A DNA stretch of 64,000 bases. Source: Ruegeria halocynthiae. GTDB taxonomy: Bacteria > Pseudomonadota > Alphaproteobacteria > Rhodobacterales > Rhodobacteraceae. The stretch covers positions 434,001-498,000 of the forward strand of contig NZ_FNNP01000001.1 in NCBI RefSeq assembly GCF_900106805.1, given 5' to 3'. Shown here in pieces: positions 33,337 to 43,340 of the stretch (position 1 is the stretch's first letter; the number at the start of each line of letters is the position of its first letter). Below the pieces are notes generated by a model. That model was not told the origin of the DNA. It saw nothing but the letters and a program-made list of their open reading frames with translations, and made no database searches. Both the position numbers and the translations under genes were made by a program.

Positions 33337-35082
33337 ATGAACCTGTTTTCCGAGATCCGCGGCCTGGTACTGGACGCGCTGGCGCAGATGCAGTCAGATG
33401 GCGCGCTGCCTGAAGGGCTGAGCTTTGTCAATGTGGCGGTAGAACCCCCGCGCGATGCAGCGCATGGCGATATGGCGACCAACGCTGCGATGGTATTGGC
33501 AAAACCGGCCAAGATGAAGCCGCGCGACATTGCGGATGTGCTGGCGGGGAAACTGGCGACGGATGAACGGATCACCAGCGCCGAAGTTGCCGGGCCGGGC
33601 TTCCTGAACCTGCGGTTGGCTCCGGCTGTCTGGCAGGGTGTTCTGGCGGCTGTGCTAGAAAAGGACACCGACTATGGTCGCTCGGCCATGGGGCAGGGGC
33701 AGAAGGTAAATGTCGAATATGTCTCGGCGAACCCGACCGGCCCGCTTCATGTAGGCCATACTCGGGGTGCCGTATTTGGTGATGCTCTGGCGAGTTTGCT
33801 TGCGTATTCCGGCCACGACGTGACCCGCGAATACTATATCAACGATGGTGGCGCACAGGTGGATGTGCTGGCGCGGTCTGCCTATGAGCGGTATCGCGAG
33901 GCCAATGGTCTAAGCCCTGAGATTGCCGAAGGTCTGTATCCCGGCGATTATCTGATCCCGATCGGTGAAGCGCTGAAAGAAAAGTATGGCGATAGCCTGA
34001 TCGATAAGCCGGAAAGCGAATGGCTGGAAGAGCTGCGCGAGTTTTCGACCGAAGCGATGATGGATTTGATCCGGGCTGACCTGAAGGCGCTGGGTGTCGA
34101 GATGGACGTGTTCTTTTCGGAGAAATCGCTCTATGGCACCGGTCGGATTGAGGCGGCGCTGAAATCGTTGACCGATAAGGGCCTGATCTACGAGGGTGTT
34201 CTGGAACCACCCAAGGGCAAGAAGCCCGAGGATTGGGAGCCGCGCGAGCAGACACTGTTCAAATCGACCGAGCATGGCGATGACGTTGACCGACCAGTTA
34301 AAAAGTCGGACGGCAGCTGGACTTATTTCGCCCCGGATATCGCCTATCACTATGACAAGGTGACCCGTGGCTTTGACGCGCTGATCGATGTGTTCGGCGC
34401 GGATCATGGCGGTTATGTCAAACGGATGAAGGCGGCTGTATCGGCCCTGTCCGATGGCACGGTGTCGCTGGATATCAAGCTGACCCAGTTGGTGAAGCTT
34501 TGGAAGAATGGCGAGCCGTTCAAGATGTCCAAGCGGGCAGGAAACTTTGTCACCCTGCGCGATGTGGTTGATCAGGTCGGGCCGGATGTGACCCGGTTTG
34601 TGATGCTGACGCGCAAGAACGACGCGCCCTTGGATTTCGATTTCGATAAGGTTCTGGAGCAGAGCCGCGAGAACCCAGTGTTCTACGTGCAATACGCCCA
34701 TGCACGCGTAATGAGCGTGTTGCGCCGCGCGGCTGAGGCCGGGATTGCCGCAGATGATGCAACCCTTACTGAGGCCGATCTGGGCAAGATTGATCACGCC
34801 TCCGAGCTGACGGTTGCCAAGAAACTGGCAGAATGGCCACGTCTGGTAGAAATCGCCGCGCGCACGAATGAACCGCACCGGGTCGCCTTCTATCTATATG
34901 AATTGGCTGGGGATTTTCACGCCTTGTGGAACAAGGGCAATGACGAAACCCAGCTACGCTTCATTCAGGATGGCGATGTTGCCACAAGCCAGTCGAAAAT
35001 CGCACTGGCCCGCGCTGTTTCTGTTGTGATTTCAGCGGGCTTGGGTATTCTTGGCGTTACCCCGGCGCAGGAGATGCGGTAA
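33337..35082 (+). CDS. argS: Arginyl-tRNA synthetase
   Basis: Class I synthetase charging tRNA-Arg, 581 aa. An N-terminal additional domain ([20 protein letters not shown]) leads to the HIGH motif as [20 protein letters not shown], the KMSKS equivalent as [15 protein letters not shown], and the DALR anticodon-binding domain at the end. The ATG at 33337 is chosen; an in-frame extension upstream would cross the divergent signal-peptide gene. It heads a rightward block argS, SPOR protein, nagZ, scpA, scpB. Confidence 0.96.
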   Translation: MNLFSEIRGLVLDALAQMQSDGALPEGLSFVNVAVEPPRDAAHGDMATNAAMVLAKPAKMKPRDIADVLAGKLATDERITSAEVAGPGFLNLRLAPAVWQGVLAAVLEKDTDYGRSAMGQGQKVNVEYVSANPTGPLHVGHTRGAVFGDALASLLAYSGHDVTREYYINDGGAQVDVLARSAYERYREANGLSPEIAEGLYPGDYLIPIGEALKEKYGDSLIDKPESEWLEELREFSTEAMMDLIRADLKALGVEMDVFFSEKSLYGTGRIEAALKSLTDKGLIYEGVLEPPKGKKPEDWEPREQTLFKSTEHGDDVDRPVKKSDGSWTYFAPDIAYHYDKVTRGFDALIDVFGADHGGYVKRMKAAVSALSDGTVSLDIKLTQLVKLWKNGEPFKMSKRAGNFVTLRDVVDQVGPDVTRFVMLTRKNDAPLDFDFDKVLEQSRENPVFYVQYAHARVMSVLRRAAEAGIAADDATLTEADLGKIDHASELTVAKKLAEWPRLVEIAARTNEPHRVAFYLYELAGDFHALWNKGNDETQLRFIQDGDVATSQSKIALARAVSVVISAGLGILGVTPAQEMR

Positions 35083-35170
35083 ACAATATCGCCCGAACCG
35101 CCGGTCTGAGGCAGACAAGAAATGACCCGCGCGCCACTTTTGTAAGGCGCAATCGGGCGGTGAGGCGGAT

Positions 35171-36208
35171 ATGGCACGTTACGATTACTCGGGGCAGCAC
35201 AGCCCCGAGCAGATGCATTACTCGAATCAAGCGCACACGCAGGATGCGTATGATTATTCCGATGAGGCCTACAATGATTACGAGGCCCCGCACACAGCTG
35301 GGGGGCTGGGTCGTATTGTCAATGTACTTGGGGCGGTGGCGTCACTGGCGCTGGTCGCAGGCGTAGGCGTCTGGAGTTATCAATTGGTGATGCGCGATGT
35401 CAGTGGAGTACCAGTGGTCCGTGCCGCCGAAGGCCCGATGCGTATTCAACCTGAAAAACCAGGCGGAACACCTGCGGATCATCAGGGATTGGCAGTGAAC
35501 ACGGTGGCCGCTGTCGGCACTGCTGCGCCTCCGGCGGATCGTTTGATCCTTGCACCGCGTCCCGTGTCGCTGACCGATGAAGATACGCCCATGGGCACGC
35601 TCGAGGCTACAAATGCCGTACAGGTGATCGAAGAACCCACCACAGATCAGGCCGTCGTGAATGCGCTGGTTGAGGGGCTCACCACCGAGGGCCAGCCCGA
35701 GCAAGAGCCGGGTGTACAGTTGGCCTCATTGGTCGCGCCCGAGGAAGAACCCGCAATTGACCCGGCTGATCTGGCGGCCCAACAGCCTGACCCAAAGATC
35801 GCGGCACTACCGGGGGTACGCCGATCGCTGCGTCCGACGCTGCGTCCGGCTCGTGTAATATCCAGTTCAATCTCGTCCAACAGCGCAACCGAGGCCGCGA
35901 TCAACGCGGCCGTAAAAGCGGCCGTCGGTTTGGAGGTCGATCCAAACACGCTGGCCAAAGGCACGCGACTGGCGCAGCTCGGTGCCTATGAAAGCACCGA
36001 TGTGGCGCAGGCGGAATGGGCGCGTCTGAATGGTCGGTTTGGTGAGTATATGGATGGAAAACAGCGTGTTATCCAGAAAACCTCAAGCGGGGGTCGCACC
36101 TTTTATCGCCTGCGCGTTATGGGGTTCGATGATCTGAGCGACTCGCGTCAATTTTGCGCCGCACTGGTTGCACAAGGTGCCGACTGCATCCCGGTCGCCG
36201 TCCGGTGA
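35171..36208 (+). CDS. SPOR-domain membrane protein
   Basis: A bitopic envelope protein of 345 aa: a cytoplasmic Tyr/Asp/His-rich N-terminus (residues 1-45), one membrane helix (IVNVLGAVASLALVAGVGVW), a long Pro/Ala/Glu-rich periplasmic linker, and a C-terminal SPOR domain (about 265-345: RLAQLGAYESTDVAQAEWAR, TFYRLRVMGFDD, CAALVAQGADCIPV). SPOR domains bind glycan strands stripped of peptides at the division septum. The neighbour nagZ, which starts in its last codons, also works on peptidoglycan. Confidence 0.9.
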   Translation: MARYDYSGQHSPEQMHYSNQAHTQDAYDYSDEAYNDYEAPHTAGGLGRIVNVLGAVASLALVAGVGVWSYQLVMRDVSGVPVVRAAEGPMRIQPEKPGGTPADHQGLAVNTVAAVGTAAPPADRLILAPRPVSLTDEDTPMGTLEATNAVQVIEEPTTDQAVVNALVEGLTTEGQPEQEPGVQLASLVAPEEEPAIDPADLAAQQPDPKIAALPGVRRSLRPTLRPARVISSSISSNSATEAAINAAVKAAVGLEVDPNTLAKGTRLAQLGAYESTDVAQAEWARLNGRFGEYMDGKQRVIQKTSSGGRTFYRLRVMGFDDLSDSRQFCAALVAQGADCIPVAVR

Positions 36209-37212
36209 GCTTTGGCGCGGCTATCACCGATGCCGAAGGGCTGCGCCTGACGTCGGATGAGAAAACCCTGTTCAAAGAGATGAACCCGTTCGGGTTCATT
36301 CTGTTTGCCCGCAATATTGAAACCGCTGACCAGACCCGTGCTCTGTGCGAGGATTTCCGCGAGGCCGTTGGCCGAACCTGTCTGATAACCATTGATCAGG
36401 AAGGCGGCCGTGTACAGCGCCTGCGCTCTCCCTTGGCCCGCGAATGGGTGCCTCCGCTGGATCATGTCACCCGCGCCGGAGACCAGGCAGAGCGCGCGAT
36501 GTATTTGCGATATCGCCTGATCGCGCATGAGCTTTTGGATCTTGGGATCGACAGCAACTGCGCGCCAATGGTTGATCTGTTCCGCGACGAAACCCATGCG
36601 TTTCTGAAAAACCGCTGCTATGCTTCTGACCCGAAACAGGTTTCTGCGATTGGCAGAGCAGTCGCCGACGGCCATCTGGATAGTGGCGTGCTGCCAGTGG
36701 TGAAGCACATGCCCGGCCATGGCCTGTCGACGCTTGACAGCCATCACGACCTGCCGCATGTGGACCTGCCGCTTGAAGCGTTGGAAGACGCAGATTTTGC
36801 CCCCTTCCGTGCACTCAATGACTTGCCAATGGGTATGACGGCGCATTTGGTTTATGACCAAATCGACCCTCGGCCGGCAACGATATCCGCAGCCATGATG
36901 ACGCTGATCCGTGATCGCATCGGCTTTGACGGCTTGATCATGACTGATGATATCACAATGAAGGCGCTCAACGGTGCGCCCGCTGAGCTGACCCGCCAGG
37001 CTTTGGACGCCGGGTGTGATGTGGTTTTGCACTGCAACGGCGCTTTTGAAGAACGCGCACAGGTGCTTGAAGCCGCCGGTCAGATGACTGAGGCGGCGCA
37101 AGCCCGCGCAGATCGCGCGCTGGCACACCGACAACCGCCACAGGAACTTGACATCCTAGCCGCCGAGGCGGAACTATCTGCCCTAATGGGCGGGCAGGTA
37201 TATGCAGGATAA
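36205..37212 (+). CDS. nagZ: Beta-N-acetylhexosaminidase of peptidoglycan recycling
   Basis: Cytoplasmic GH3 enzyme removing N-acetylglucosamine from anhydro-muropeptides, 335 aa. TIDQEGGRVQRLR is the substrate-binding region, VVKHMPGHGLSTLDSHHDLP holds the NagZ-specific K-H-F/M-P-G-H-G motif with catalytic His and Asp, and IMTDDITMKAL contains the nucleophile Asp. It starts at GTG 36205 with a GTGA overlap on the SPOR gene. anmK, another recycling gene, lies about 25 kb away in this window. Confidence 0.94.
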   Translation: MSFGAAITDAEGLRLTSDEKTLFKEMNPFGFILFARNIETADQTRALCEDFREAVGRTCLITIDQEGGRVQRLRSPLAREWVPPLDHVTRAGDQAERAMYLRYRLIAHELLDLGIDSNCAPMVDLFRDETHAFLKNRCYASDPKQVSAIGRAVADGHLDSGVLPVVKHMPGHGLSTLDSHHDLPHVDLPLEALEDADFAPFRALNDLPMGMTAHLVYDQIDPRPATISAAMMTLIRDRIGFDGLIMTDDITMKALNGAPAELTRQALDAGCDVVLHCNGAFEERAQVLEAAGQMTEAAQARADRALAHRQPPQELDILAAEAELSALMGGQVYAG

Positions 37213-37996
37213 CCTTTTCAGCGAAGACCCGGTTTCGGTCGCGGATCGGCTTGCCGCCGAGGCGCTGATTGTTGACGTCGACGGGTTTGAAGGCCCTTTG
37301 GACGTGCTGCTGACCCTGTCGCGCACGCAAAAGGTGGATCTGCGTAAAATTTCGGTTCTGGCGCTGGCACAGCAATATCTAACCTTCGTCGAGAAGGCGC
37401 GTCAGTTACGAATCGAGCTGGCGGCGGATTATCTGGTGATGGCAGCGTGGCTTGCTTTTCTTAAATCCCGCTTGCTGCTTCCACCCGACCCGGATGACGA
37501 AGGCCCCACGGGTGAGGAACTGGCCGCGCACCTCGCGTTCCAGCTTGAACGTCTGCAGGCCATGCGCGACGCCGCCGCTCGCCTTATGGCGCGGGACCAA
37601 CTGGGCCGCGATTTTTTCAGGCGCGGGCAGAGTGAGGATATCACCCGTCTCCGCACCGTGACTTATTCCGCAACGCTGCTGGACCTGATGCAGGGCTATG
37701 CGCGTATCCGTACACGCGACGAGTTCCGCCCCTTTGTCATGGACCGCGATGCCGTTTTCACGATGGAGCAGGCGCTGGAGCGGATGCGCCCCCTGATCGG
37801 TTTTGCAGGCGCCTGGACGGACATGGAGACCTATCTGCCCGAAGGCTGGGACGCCGATCCGGTGCGCCGCCGTTCGGCCACTGCTGCGACATTTGCGGCC
37901 TCGCTGGAGCTGGTGAAAGAAGGACATATGGAGATCAAGCAAAGCGAAACCTTTGCCCCAATCCATCTGCGTAAAAGGACCGATACACGTGAGTGA
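37202..37996 (+). CDS. scpA: Segregation and condensation protein A
   Basis: Kleisin subunit of the SMC-ScpAB condensin complex. The 264-aa protein has the N-terminal SMC-neck-binding region (VDVDGFEGPLDVLLTLSRTQ, KVDLRKISVLALAQQYLTFV) and the helical AADYLVMAAWLAFLKSRLLL with PPDP, which are diagnostic, and a winged helix at the C-terminus (FASLELVKEGHMEIKQSETF). It overlaps nagZ by 11 bases and scpB by 8. Confidence 0.94.
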   Translation: MQDNLFSEDPVSVADRLAAEALIVDVDGFEGPLDVLLTLSRTQKVDLRKISVLALAQQYLTFVEKARQLRIELAADYLVMAAWLAFLKSRLLLPPDPDDEGPTGEELAAHLAFQLERLQAMRDAAARLMARDQLGRDFFRRGQSEDITRLRTVTYSATLLDLMQGYARIRTRDEFRPFVMDRDAVFTMEQALERMRPLIGFAGAWTDMETYLPEGWDADPVRRRSATAATFAASLELVKEGHMEIKQSETFAPIHLRKRTDTRE

Positions 37997-38639
37997 CGCC
38001 CCAGAAGAGACCGGCACATTATTCGAAGCGCCGCCCTTAGCAGAACAGGAGCGTATGGTCGAGGCCGTGTTGTTTGCCAGCGCCCAGCCGGTGACAATTG
38101 CTGATCTCGAGGCGCGGATGCCCCATGGCAGCAATGCGGCACAAGCTGTTGAATTATTGCAGAAGCGCTATGAGGGACGTGGCGTGCGCATAGTTCGTGT
38201 GGGAGAGTCTTGGGCGATACGAACGGCCCCCGATCTGGGCTTTCTCATGCAGAAGGAAACGGTTGAAACCCGCAAGTTGAGCCGCGCGGCAATCGAAACA
38301 CTGGCGATCGTGGCCTATCACCAGCCCTGCACTCGGGCTGAGATCGAAGAAATCCGCGGCGTGTCTGTTTCGCGCGGCACCATAGATCAGCTGCTTGAGA
38401 TGGAGTGGATCAGGTTGGGTCGTCGTCGCATGACGCCGGGCCGCCCGGTGACATTTGTGGTGACGCCCGAGTTTCTGGATCATTTCGGGTTGGAAAATGC
38501 CCGCGACCTGCCGGGCCTGAAAGAGTTGCGCGCCGCCGGGCTGCTGGAGAATAGACCGCCTCCGGGTGCGGTGCCACTGGGCGAGGGGCAGGACGAAGGC
38601 GAGGATGACGATCAGACAGAGTTGTTCGAGGAAGAGTGA
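37989..38639 (+). CDS. scpB: Segregation and condensation protein B
   Basis: Winged-helix partner of ScpA in condensin, 216 aa. The two wHTH domains contain EAVLFASAQPVTIADLEARM and LSRAAIETLAIVAYHQPCTR, followed by AEIEEIRGVSVSRGTIDQLL, the most conserved ScpB segment. The acidic C-terminal tail (GEDDDQTELFEEE) is variable in the family. Start is GTG 37989, overlapping scpA; no better start is available. Confidence 0.93.
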   Translation: MSDAPEETGTLFEAPPLAEQERMVEAVLFASAQPVTIADLEARMPHGSNAAQAVELLQKRYEGRGVRIVRVGESWAIRTAPDLGFLMQKETVETRKLSRAAIETLAIVAYHQPCTRAEIEEIRGVSVSRGTIDQLLEMEWIRLGRRRMTPGRPVTFVVTPEFLDHFGLENARDLPGLKELRAAGLLENRPPPGAVPLGEGQDEGEDDDQTELFEEE

Positions 38640-38704
38640 TCGAACAGCCCTTTTGCCGCCGCAAAGTCCGCCTATAGCAGGACAAAGGAAACGGAGTTGC
38701 ACCC

Positions 38705-38944
38705 ATGAACGCCAACCGCATTATCGACATGATCGTACGAAGGGTTATGCGTCGCCTAATGAATCACGGAGTGGACAAAGGGATTGATTTGGCAAGCCGG
38801 GTGGGGCGCAAGCCTGGCCGGGCAGAAACTCCGGGCAGTCCGGAAGCTGACCGTCAGATGCGTGACACCGCCGTGCGCCAGAAGCAGAGCACAAAGCAGA
38901 TAAAACAGCTGACGCGCCAGATGCGGCGGTTCATGAAGTTCTGA
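38705..38944 (+). CDS. Small basic conserved protein of unknown function
   Basis: A 79-aa very basic protein (MNANRIIDMIVRRVMRRLMN start; KQSTKQIKQLTRQMRRFMKF end) with an amphipathic N-terminal helix. It lies 65 bases after scpB in the same direction and ends three bases from the convergent dCTP deaminase gene. No domain recognised. The charge suggests membrane-surface or nucleic acid association; this is only compositional. Confidence 0.65.
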   Translation: MNANRIIDMIVRRVMRRLMNHGVDKGIDLASRVGRKPGRAETPGSPEADRQMRDTAVRQKQSTKQIKQLTRQMRRFMKF

Positions 38945-38947
38945 AAA

Positions 38948-40027
38948 TCAGCCTACAGCCTTGAAATGCTTTGAGAGTTTGAGGCCCTGACCCTGATAGT
39001 TCGAGGCAATACCCGCGCCATAAAGCTGGGTGGGCATCTCGGCCATCTTCTCATAGACAAGCCGCCCGACGACCTGCCCGTGTTCCAGCACAAAGGGTGC
39101 TTCGTGGCAGCGGACCTCCAGAACACCGCGTGATCCGGCGCCGCCTGCTTCGGCATGACCGAAACCGGGATCGAAGAATCCTGCGTAATGCACACGGAAC
39201 TCACCAACCATGGCCAGATAGGGGGCCATTTCGGCTGCATACATCGGCGGGATATGCACTGCCTCGCGGCTGACGAGAATATAGAATGCGCCGGGGTCGA
39301 GGATGATGCGGCCGTCCTTGGTGCGCACTTCTTCCCAGTATTCCTGCGGGTCGTATTCGCCGATCCGGTCCAGATCGATCACGCCGGTATGGGGCTTGGC
39401 CCGATAACCGACCAGATCGGTATCGGGCAGTTGCAAATCGACCGAGAACCCCAGACCATCATGAATGACGGCGGGCCCGTCGACCAAGGGGGCCTGATCA
39501 TGCAGCGCGGTCAGTTCGGCATCGCTCAGAACAGCCTGACCTTTGCGGAATCTGATCTGGTTCAGCCGCATTCCGGGTCTTACCAGAACCGAGAAAGACC
39601 GTGGGCAGATCTCGGCATATAGCGGGCCGGAATAGCCAGCAGGCACCCGGTCGAACTCGGCCCCGCCATCGGTGATGGTGCGGGTCAACAGGTCAAGCCG
39701 CCCGGTCGAGCTTTTGGCATTGGCCACTGCGCTGACATCGCGAGGCAGAGCAAGTGATTCCATCAGCGGCACCAGATAGACGCAACCTTTTTCCAGAACG
39801 GCCCCGTCAGTGATGTCGATGCGGTGCATCTCGAACTCGGTCAGGCGATCTGCGACTGAACGGCCTTCGCCAGCCAGAAAGGATGCGCGTATTCGGTAAG
39901 CCACTGTTCCCAAACGCAGATCAAGACTGGCGGGTTGCACCTGTGCCGGGATGATATCCGGGCTTGCGGTGATTTCACCTCGCTCAATCATCGCCTCAAG
40001 CTGCTGATTTGGGCATACACCTGTCAT
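38948..40027 (-). CDS. dcd: 2'-deoxycytidine 5'-triphosphate deaminase (long form)
   Basis: Converts dCTP to dUTP for thymidylate synthesis. The protein is about 359 aa, roughly twice the 190 aa of enterobacterial Dcd, and consists of two dUTPase-like halves, the form usual in alphaproteobacteria. Recognisable segments are IIPAQVQPASLDLRLGTVAY, VSAVANAKSSTGRLDLLTRT (the S-S-x-x-R nucleotide site), and AGFFDPGFGHAEAGGAGSRG (second-half equivalent). The ATG at 40027 (MTGVCPNQQLEAM) has GAGGGG upstream and is preferred over 40072. Confidence 0.9.
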   Translation of the reverse strand: MTGVCPNQQLEAMIERGEITASPDIIPAQVQPASLDLRLGTVAYRIRASFLAGEGRSVADRLTEFEMHRIDITDGAVLEKGCVYLVPLMESLALPRDVSAVANAKSSTGRLDLLTRTITDGGAEFDRVPAGYSGPLYAEICPRSFSVLVRPGMRLNQIRFRKGQAVLSDAELTALHDQAPLVDGPAVIHDGLGFSVDLQLPDTDLVGYRAKPHTGVIDLDRIGEYDPQEYWEEVRTKDGRIILDPGAFYILVSREAVHIPPMYAAEMAPYLAMVGEFRVHYAGFFDPGFGHAEAGGAGSRGVLEVRCHEAPFVLEHGQVVGRLVYEKMAEMPTQLYGAGIASNYQGQGLKLSKHFKAVG

Positions 40028-40088
40028 TTCGATCCCCTCTGATGCCAGAGCGGGATCTGGCCTATGTGCCATAAACGTCGGTGTGATT

Positions 40089-40165
40089 TGGTCGGGCTAG
40101 CAGGACTCGAACCTGCGACCTTCCGTCCCCCAGACGGACGCGCTACCAGGCTGCGCCATAGCCCG
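40089..40165 (-). tRNA. tRNA-Pro (anticodon GGG)
   Basis: A 77-nt cloverleaf on the minus strand. Acceptor arms CGGGCTA and TAGCCCG pair perfectly; the D arm is GCGC...GCGC; the anticodon stem TCCGT/ACGGA encloses CTGGGGG with anticodon GGG; the T arm is GCAGG-TTCGAGT-CCTGC. Discriminator A and the terminal CCA are encoded in the gene. Confidence 0.97.
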
Positions 40166-40226
40166 ACGTTGAGGTGTTCATAAAGACTTTCCCGGCAGGG
40201 GCAAGAGCAAATCATCGCCTTTTTTG

Positions 40227-40817
40227 CTATCCCGCTGCGTGGTTTTCGACACGATCCAGCCACTTGCGCAGGTCTTTGGCGATCGGTGCGATCTGATGCA
40301 GTAGCTCGTCGTCATACTCGGACCGATTCCACGCCAGCGATGCGATCCCCCCCATCAGCGGTGCGGCATCCACCTCATCGGGCTGAGGCCCGGAATGTTT
40401 GGGGACCTGGGGCTTCGTGGTCTCTGCCGCCCGTGAGTGGGCGGGTTCGCCCAAATCCATATTGATTTGGTTCACAGGTTCCTGCGGTGGTGCGGTAAAG
40501 GGGATCACAGTATCATCGGCCGTTGGTTCGGGCGCGTTTTCATCCAGACTTGGCGACAGCGACGCTACATGCGTAACACCTTGTTCGCGCAGGATACGTT
40601 GAACGCCTTTGATGGTGATACCATCTTCGTGCAACAGCTTCTTGATGCCGCCCAGCAGACGCATGTCATTGGGGCGGTAATACCGCCGCCCGCCAGCACG
40701 TTTGACGGGTTTGACCTGCGAAAAGCGGCTTTCCCAAAAGCGCAGAACATGAGCCTGGACACCGAGCCAGTCCGCAACTTCACTTATGGTGCGAAAGGCA
40801 TCGGGCGACTTACTCAT
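40227..40817 (-). CDS. MerR-family transcriptional regulator
   Basis: A 196-aa protein with an N-terminal MerR winged helix: [20 protein letters not shown] then WESRF, and [20 protein letters not shown]. The effector half lacks metal-binding cysteines and is a Pro/Glu-rich linker plus a short helical end. The location directly after ihfA in the plsX-fabH-ihfA operon is the usual one in alphaproteobacteria. Target unknown. Start ATG 40817 ([10 protein letters not shown]). Confidence 0.9.
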   Translation of the reverse strand: MSKSPDAFRTISEVADWLGVQAHVLRFWESRFSQVKPVKRAGGRRYYRPNDMRLLGGIKKLLHEDGITIKGVQRILREQGVTHVASLSPSLDENAPEPTADDTVIPFTAPPQEPVNQINMDLGEPAHSRAAETTKPQVPKHSGPQPDEVDAAPLMGGIASLAWNRSEYDDELLHQIAPIAKDLRKWLDRVENHAAG

Positions 40818-40835
40818 AACCAAATAGTCCTGAAC

Positions 40836-41138
40836 TTATTTGCGGTTCCCTGCGGCGACGCGATCCTTCATCAGGTGCGACGGGCGGAAGGTCAGAACCC
40901 GGCGGGGCTGAATCGGAACCTCTTCACCGGTTTTTGGATTGCGACCGATACGGGCGGTCTTGTCCCGAACGCTGAAGGTGCCGAAAGACGAAATCTTGAC
41001 CTGTTCGCCACGCACCAGCGCGTCAGACATGTGGTTCAGAACGCTTTCGACCAGTTGCGCGCTTTCGTTGCGTGACAGGCCAACCTCACGAAAGACGGCC
41101 TCGCTCAGATCCATTCGGGTCAGTGTTTTGTCGCCCAT
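40836..41138 (-). CDS. ihfA: Integration host factor alpha subunit
   Basis: DNA-bending HU-family protein of 100 aa, acting as a heterodimer with Ihf[21 protein letters not shown] and the arm [20 protein letters not shown] with R-R-V-L-T-F-R-P-S are diagnostic; the conserved Pro at the arm tip (NPKTGEEV P) is present. It lies between fabH and merR and is probably part of the same leftward transcript. Confidence 0.95.
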   Translation of the reverse strand: MGDKTLTRMDLSEAVFREVGLSRNESAQLVESVLNHMSDALVRGEQVKISSFGTFSVRDKTARIGRNPKTGEEVPIQPRRVLTFRPSHLMKDRVAAGNRK

Positions 41139-41234
41139 ATTTTTTCCCCTGTTGATGGTAGAGCATATGGCGATGCGAAATTCGCTGTCAATATCAATGA
41201 ATTGCAGGCGGCTTTGTAAGCCGGATTGTGCCGG

Positions 41235-42206
41235 TTACCAGCGAAGCGCAACCGCCCCCCACGCCAGCCCGCCACCGATCGCCTCGGTAACGATCAGATC
41301 GCCTTGTTTGATCTGGCCCCGTTGCTTGCCAACAGACAAAGCCAGGGGAATCGATGCAGCGGATGTGTTGCCATGATCTTGCACGGTGACAATGACATTA
41401 TCCATCGGCAGGCCCATTTTCTTGGCCGTACCCTGAATAATGCGAATATTGGCCTGGTGTGGCACGATCCAGTCCACATCATCGCTGTTCAGACCTGCAC
41501 GTTCCAACGCGATTTCGGCTGTTTTTGCCAGTTTCTCGACCGCGTGACGGAACACTTGATTGCCCTGCATCCGCAGATGGCCGGTGGATTGGGTCGAAAC
41601 ACCGCCATCGACATAGAGCAAATCCTTGTAGCGCCCATCCGAATTGAGGTCGGTCGCCAGAATGCCGCGATCATCCGAGGTGCCTTGCCCTTGTTGTTCT
41701 TCCAGAACCAGCGCACCAGCACCATCACCAAACAGTACACAGGTTGATCGGTCGGTCCAGTCCATGATTCGCGAAAAGGTCTCGGCCCCGATCACCAGCA
41801 CGCGCTTGGCCTGACCCGACAGAATCAGAGCGTTGGCATTGCTGAGCGCAAAGACGAAGCCGGCGCAGACGGCCTGAACGTCAAAGGCAAATCCGCGTGT
41901 CATTCCCAGGCGCGCCTGCACCATGGTCGCTGCCGAAGGAAAGGTCAGATCAGCTGTCGATGTCGCCAGAACAATGGCGTCGATATCATCTGCAGTCAGC
42001 CCGGCATCGGCCAGAGCGGCTTTGGCTGCATTGGTGGCCAAATCAGAAGTGGTTTCGTCCTCGGCCGCGAAATGCCGCCGCTCTATACCCGAGCGGGTTC
42101 GAATCCACTCATCCGTCGTTTCCAGCGTATTCTCGAACTCGGCGTTTTGGACGACACGTTCCGGTAAATAATGCCCGACACCTACAACAACTGAACGGCC
42201 TGCCAT
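41235..42206 (-). CDS. fabH: 3-oxoacyl-ACP synthase III
   Basis: Starts fatty acid synthesis by condensing acetyl-CoA with malonyl-ACP. The 323-aa thiolase-fold enzyme keeps the Cys in FDVQAVCAGFVFALSNANA, the His in IVPHQANIRIIQGTA and the Asn in QDHGNTSAASIPLALS. N-terminal GVGHYLPERVVQNAEFENTL is the family start. It is preceded by plsX with a 24-base gap, the standard order. Confidence 0.96.
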   Translation of the reverse strand: MAGRSVVVGVGHYLPERVVQNAEFENTLETTDEWIRTRSGIERRHFAAEDETTSDLATNAAKAALADAGLTADDIDAIVLATSTADLTFPSAATMVQARLGMTRGFAFDVQAVCAGFVFALSNANALILSGQAKRVLVIGAETFSRIMDWTDRSTCVLFGDGAGALVLEEQQGQGTSDDRGILATDLNSDGRYKDLLYVDGGVSTQSTGHLRMQGNQVFRHAVEKLAKTAEIALERAGLNSDDVDWIVPHQANIRIIQGTAKKMGLPMDNVIVTVQDHGNTSAASIPLALSVGKQRGQIKQGDLIVTEAIGGGLAWGAVALRW

Positions 42207-42230
42207 GCTGGGGTACTGCCTTTTTTGTTC

Positions 42231-43316
42231 TTATTCTGATTGAGACGCGGAATGGGCCGCATCTTGTGCAAGTGCGGCTGTTGATGCAACCCGTGCCGCC
42301 AATTTTTCGGCAAAGCCGGATTCGGCCAGCGTGAAGGCTAGCTTGACCGCCGCGGAAACGCCGGTTGCATCCGCTCCGCCGTGGGATTTGACCACGGTTC
42401 CGTTGAGTCCCAGAAACACGCCGCCGTTGACGCGGCGCGGGTCGATCCGTTTCTTCAGGCGGTTGAGCGATGTGATCGCAAGTATCGAGGCCAGGCGTGA
42501 CAGCGGTGAGTACTTGAACGCCTCGCGCAGCAAGTCTCCGATCAGATTGGCCGTACCTTCGCCGGTTTTGATCGCGACGTTGCCGGTGAACCCGTCGGTC
42601 ACAATCACATCGGCCTTGTTGCCGGGGATATCGCTGCCTTCGACAAAGCCAACGAATTCAAAATTCGCCTGATCGGAAAAATCAGCGATCATCGAGTGAG
42701 CCTCTTTCAATTCGGCCCGACCCTTATGTTCTTCGGTGCCGACATTCAGCAGACCGATACGAGGGCGACCCAGCGCCATACCGTTGCGTGCATACGATGC
42801 GCCCATCAAAGCGTATTGCAGCAGGTCCTTGGCGTCGGCGCGTACATCCGCACCCACGTCCAGCATCACGTTGAACCCGTGAGGATTGCGTGAGGGCCAA
42901 AGGATTGCGATGGCAGGGCGATTCACTCCTGGCAGCTTGCGCAGCCGCAGCATGGACATCGCCATCAACGCGCCGGTATTGCCACAGGAAACGGCGCCAT
43001 GCGCCTCACCCTGACGTACGGCCTCAAGCGCTGACCACATTGAGGTATTCTTGCCGCTGCGCACAACCTGGCTGGGTTTGTCTTCCATCGTGACCACATC
43101 AGGGCAATCACGAAAAACGACGCGCCCATCAAGGACACGCCGTTTGGCAACCAGTTTTCGCAATACTTGTTCCGGGCCGTGCAGGATGAACCCGATCTTC
43201 GGATTCTTGTCCGCCGATTTGGCAATACCTGCCACAACGACAGACGGCCCCGAATCTCCGCCCATAGCGTCAACCGAGATGATGATCCGTTCGGTTTGCG
43301 TAGGCTGATCCGTCAT
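42231..43316 (-). CDS. plsX: Phosphate acyltransferase
   Basis: Makes acyl-phosphate from acyl-ACP for phospholipid synthesis. The 361-aa protein opens with IIISVDAMGGDSGPSVVVAG, the PlsX signature, and continues with SALEAVRQGEAHGAVSCGNT and GALMAMSM. The ATG at 43316 (MTDQPTQTERI) is used; an upstream in-frame extension is short and without support. Gap to rpmF is 24 bases, to fabH 24 bases. Confidence 0.95.
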   Translation of the reverse strand: MTDQPTQTERIIISVDAMGGDSGPSVVVAGIAKSADKNPKIGFILHGPEQVLRKLVAKRRVLDGRVVFRDCPDVVTMEDKPSQVVRSGKNTSMWSALEAVRQGEAHGAVSCGNTGALMAMSMLRLRKLPGVNRPAIAILWPSRNPHGFNVMLDVGADVRADAKDLLQYALMGASYARNGMALGRPRIGLLNVGTEEHKGRAELKEAHSMIADFSDQANFEFVGFVEGSDIPGNKADVIVTDGFTGNVAIKTGEGTANLIGDLLREAFKYSPLSRLASILAITSLNRLKKRIDPRRVNGGVFLGLNGTVVKSHGGADATGVSAAVKLAFTLAESGFAEKLAARVASTAALAQDAAHSASQSE

Positions 43317-43340
43317 GCCTTGGCCTGCGTCCAATCAGGC

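Noticed and set aside
33910-34878. Long open frame (about 320 codons) antisense to argS
   Set aside because: It mirrors the codon bias of argS and encodes no recognisable domain; argS is certain on the other strand.
36148-37134. Long open frame antisense to nagZ
   Set aside because: It covers nagZ almost exactly, has no family resemblance and no operon context; it is a GC-bias shadow.
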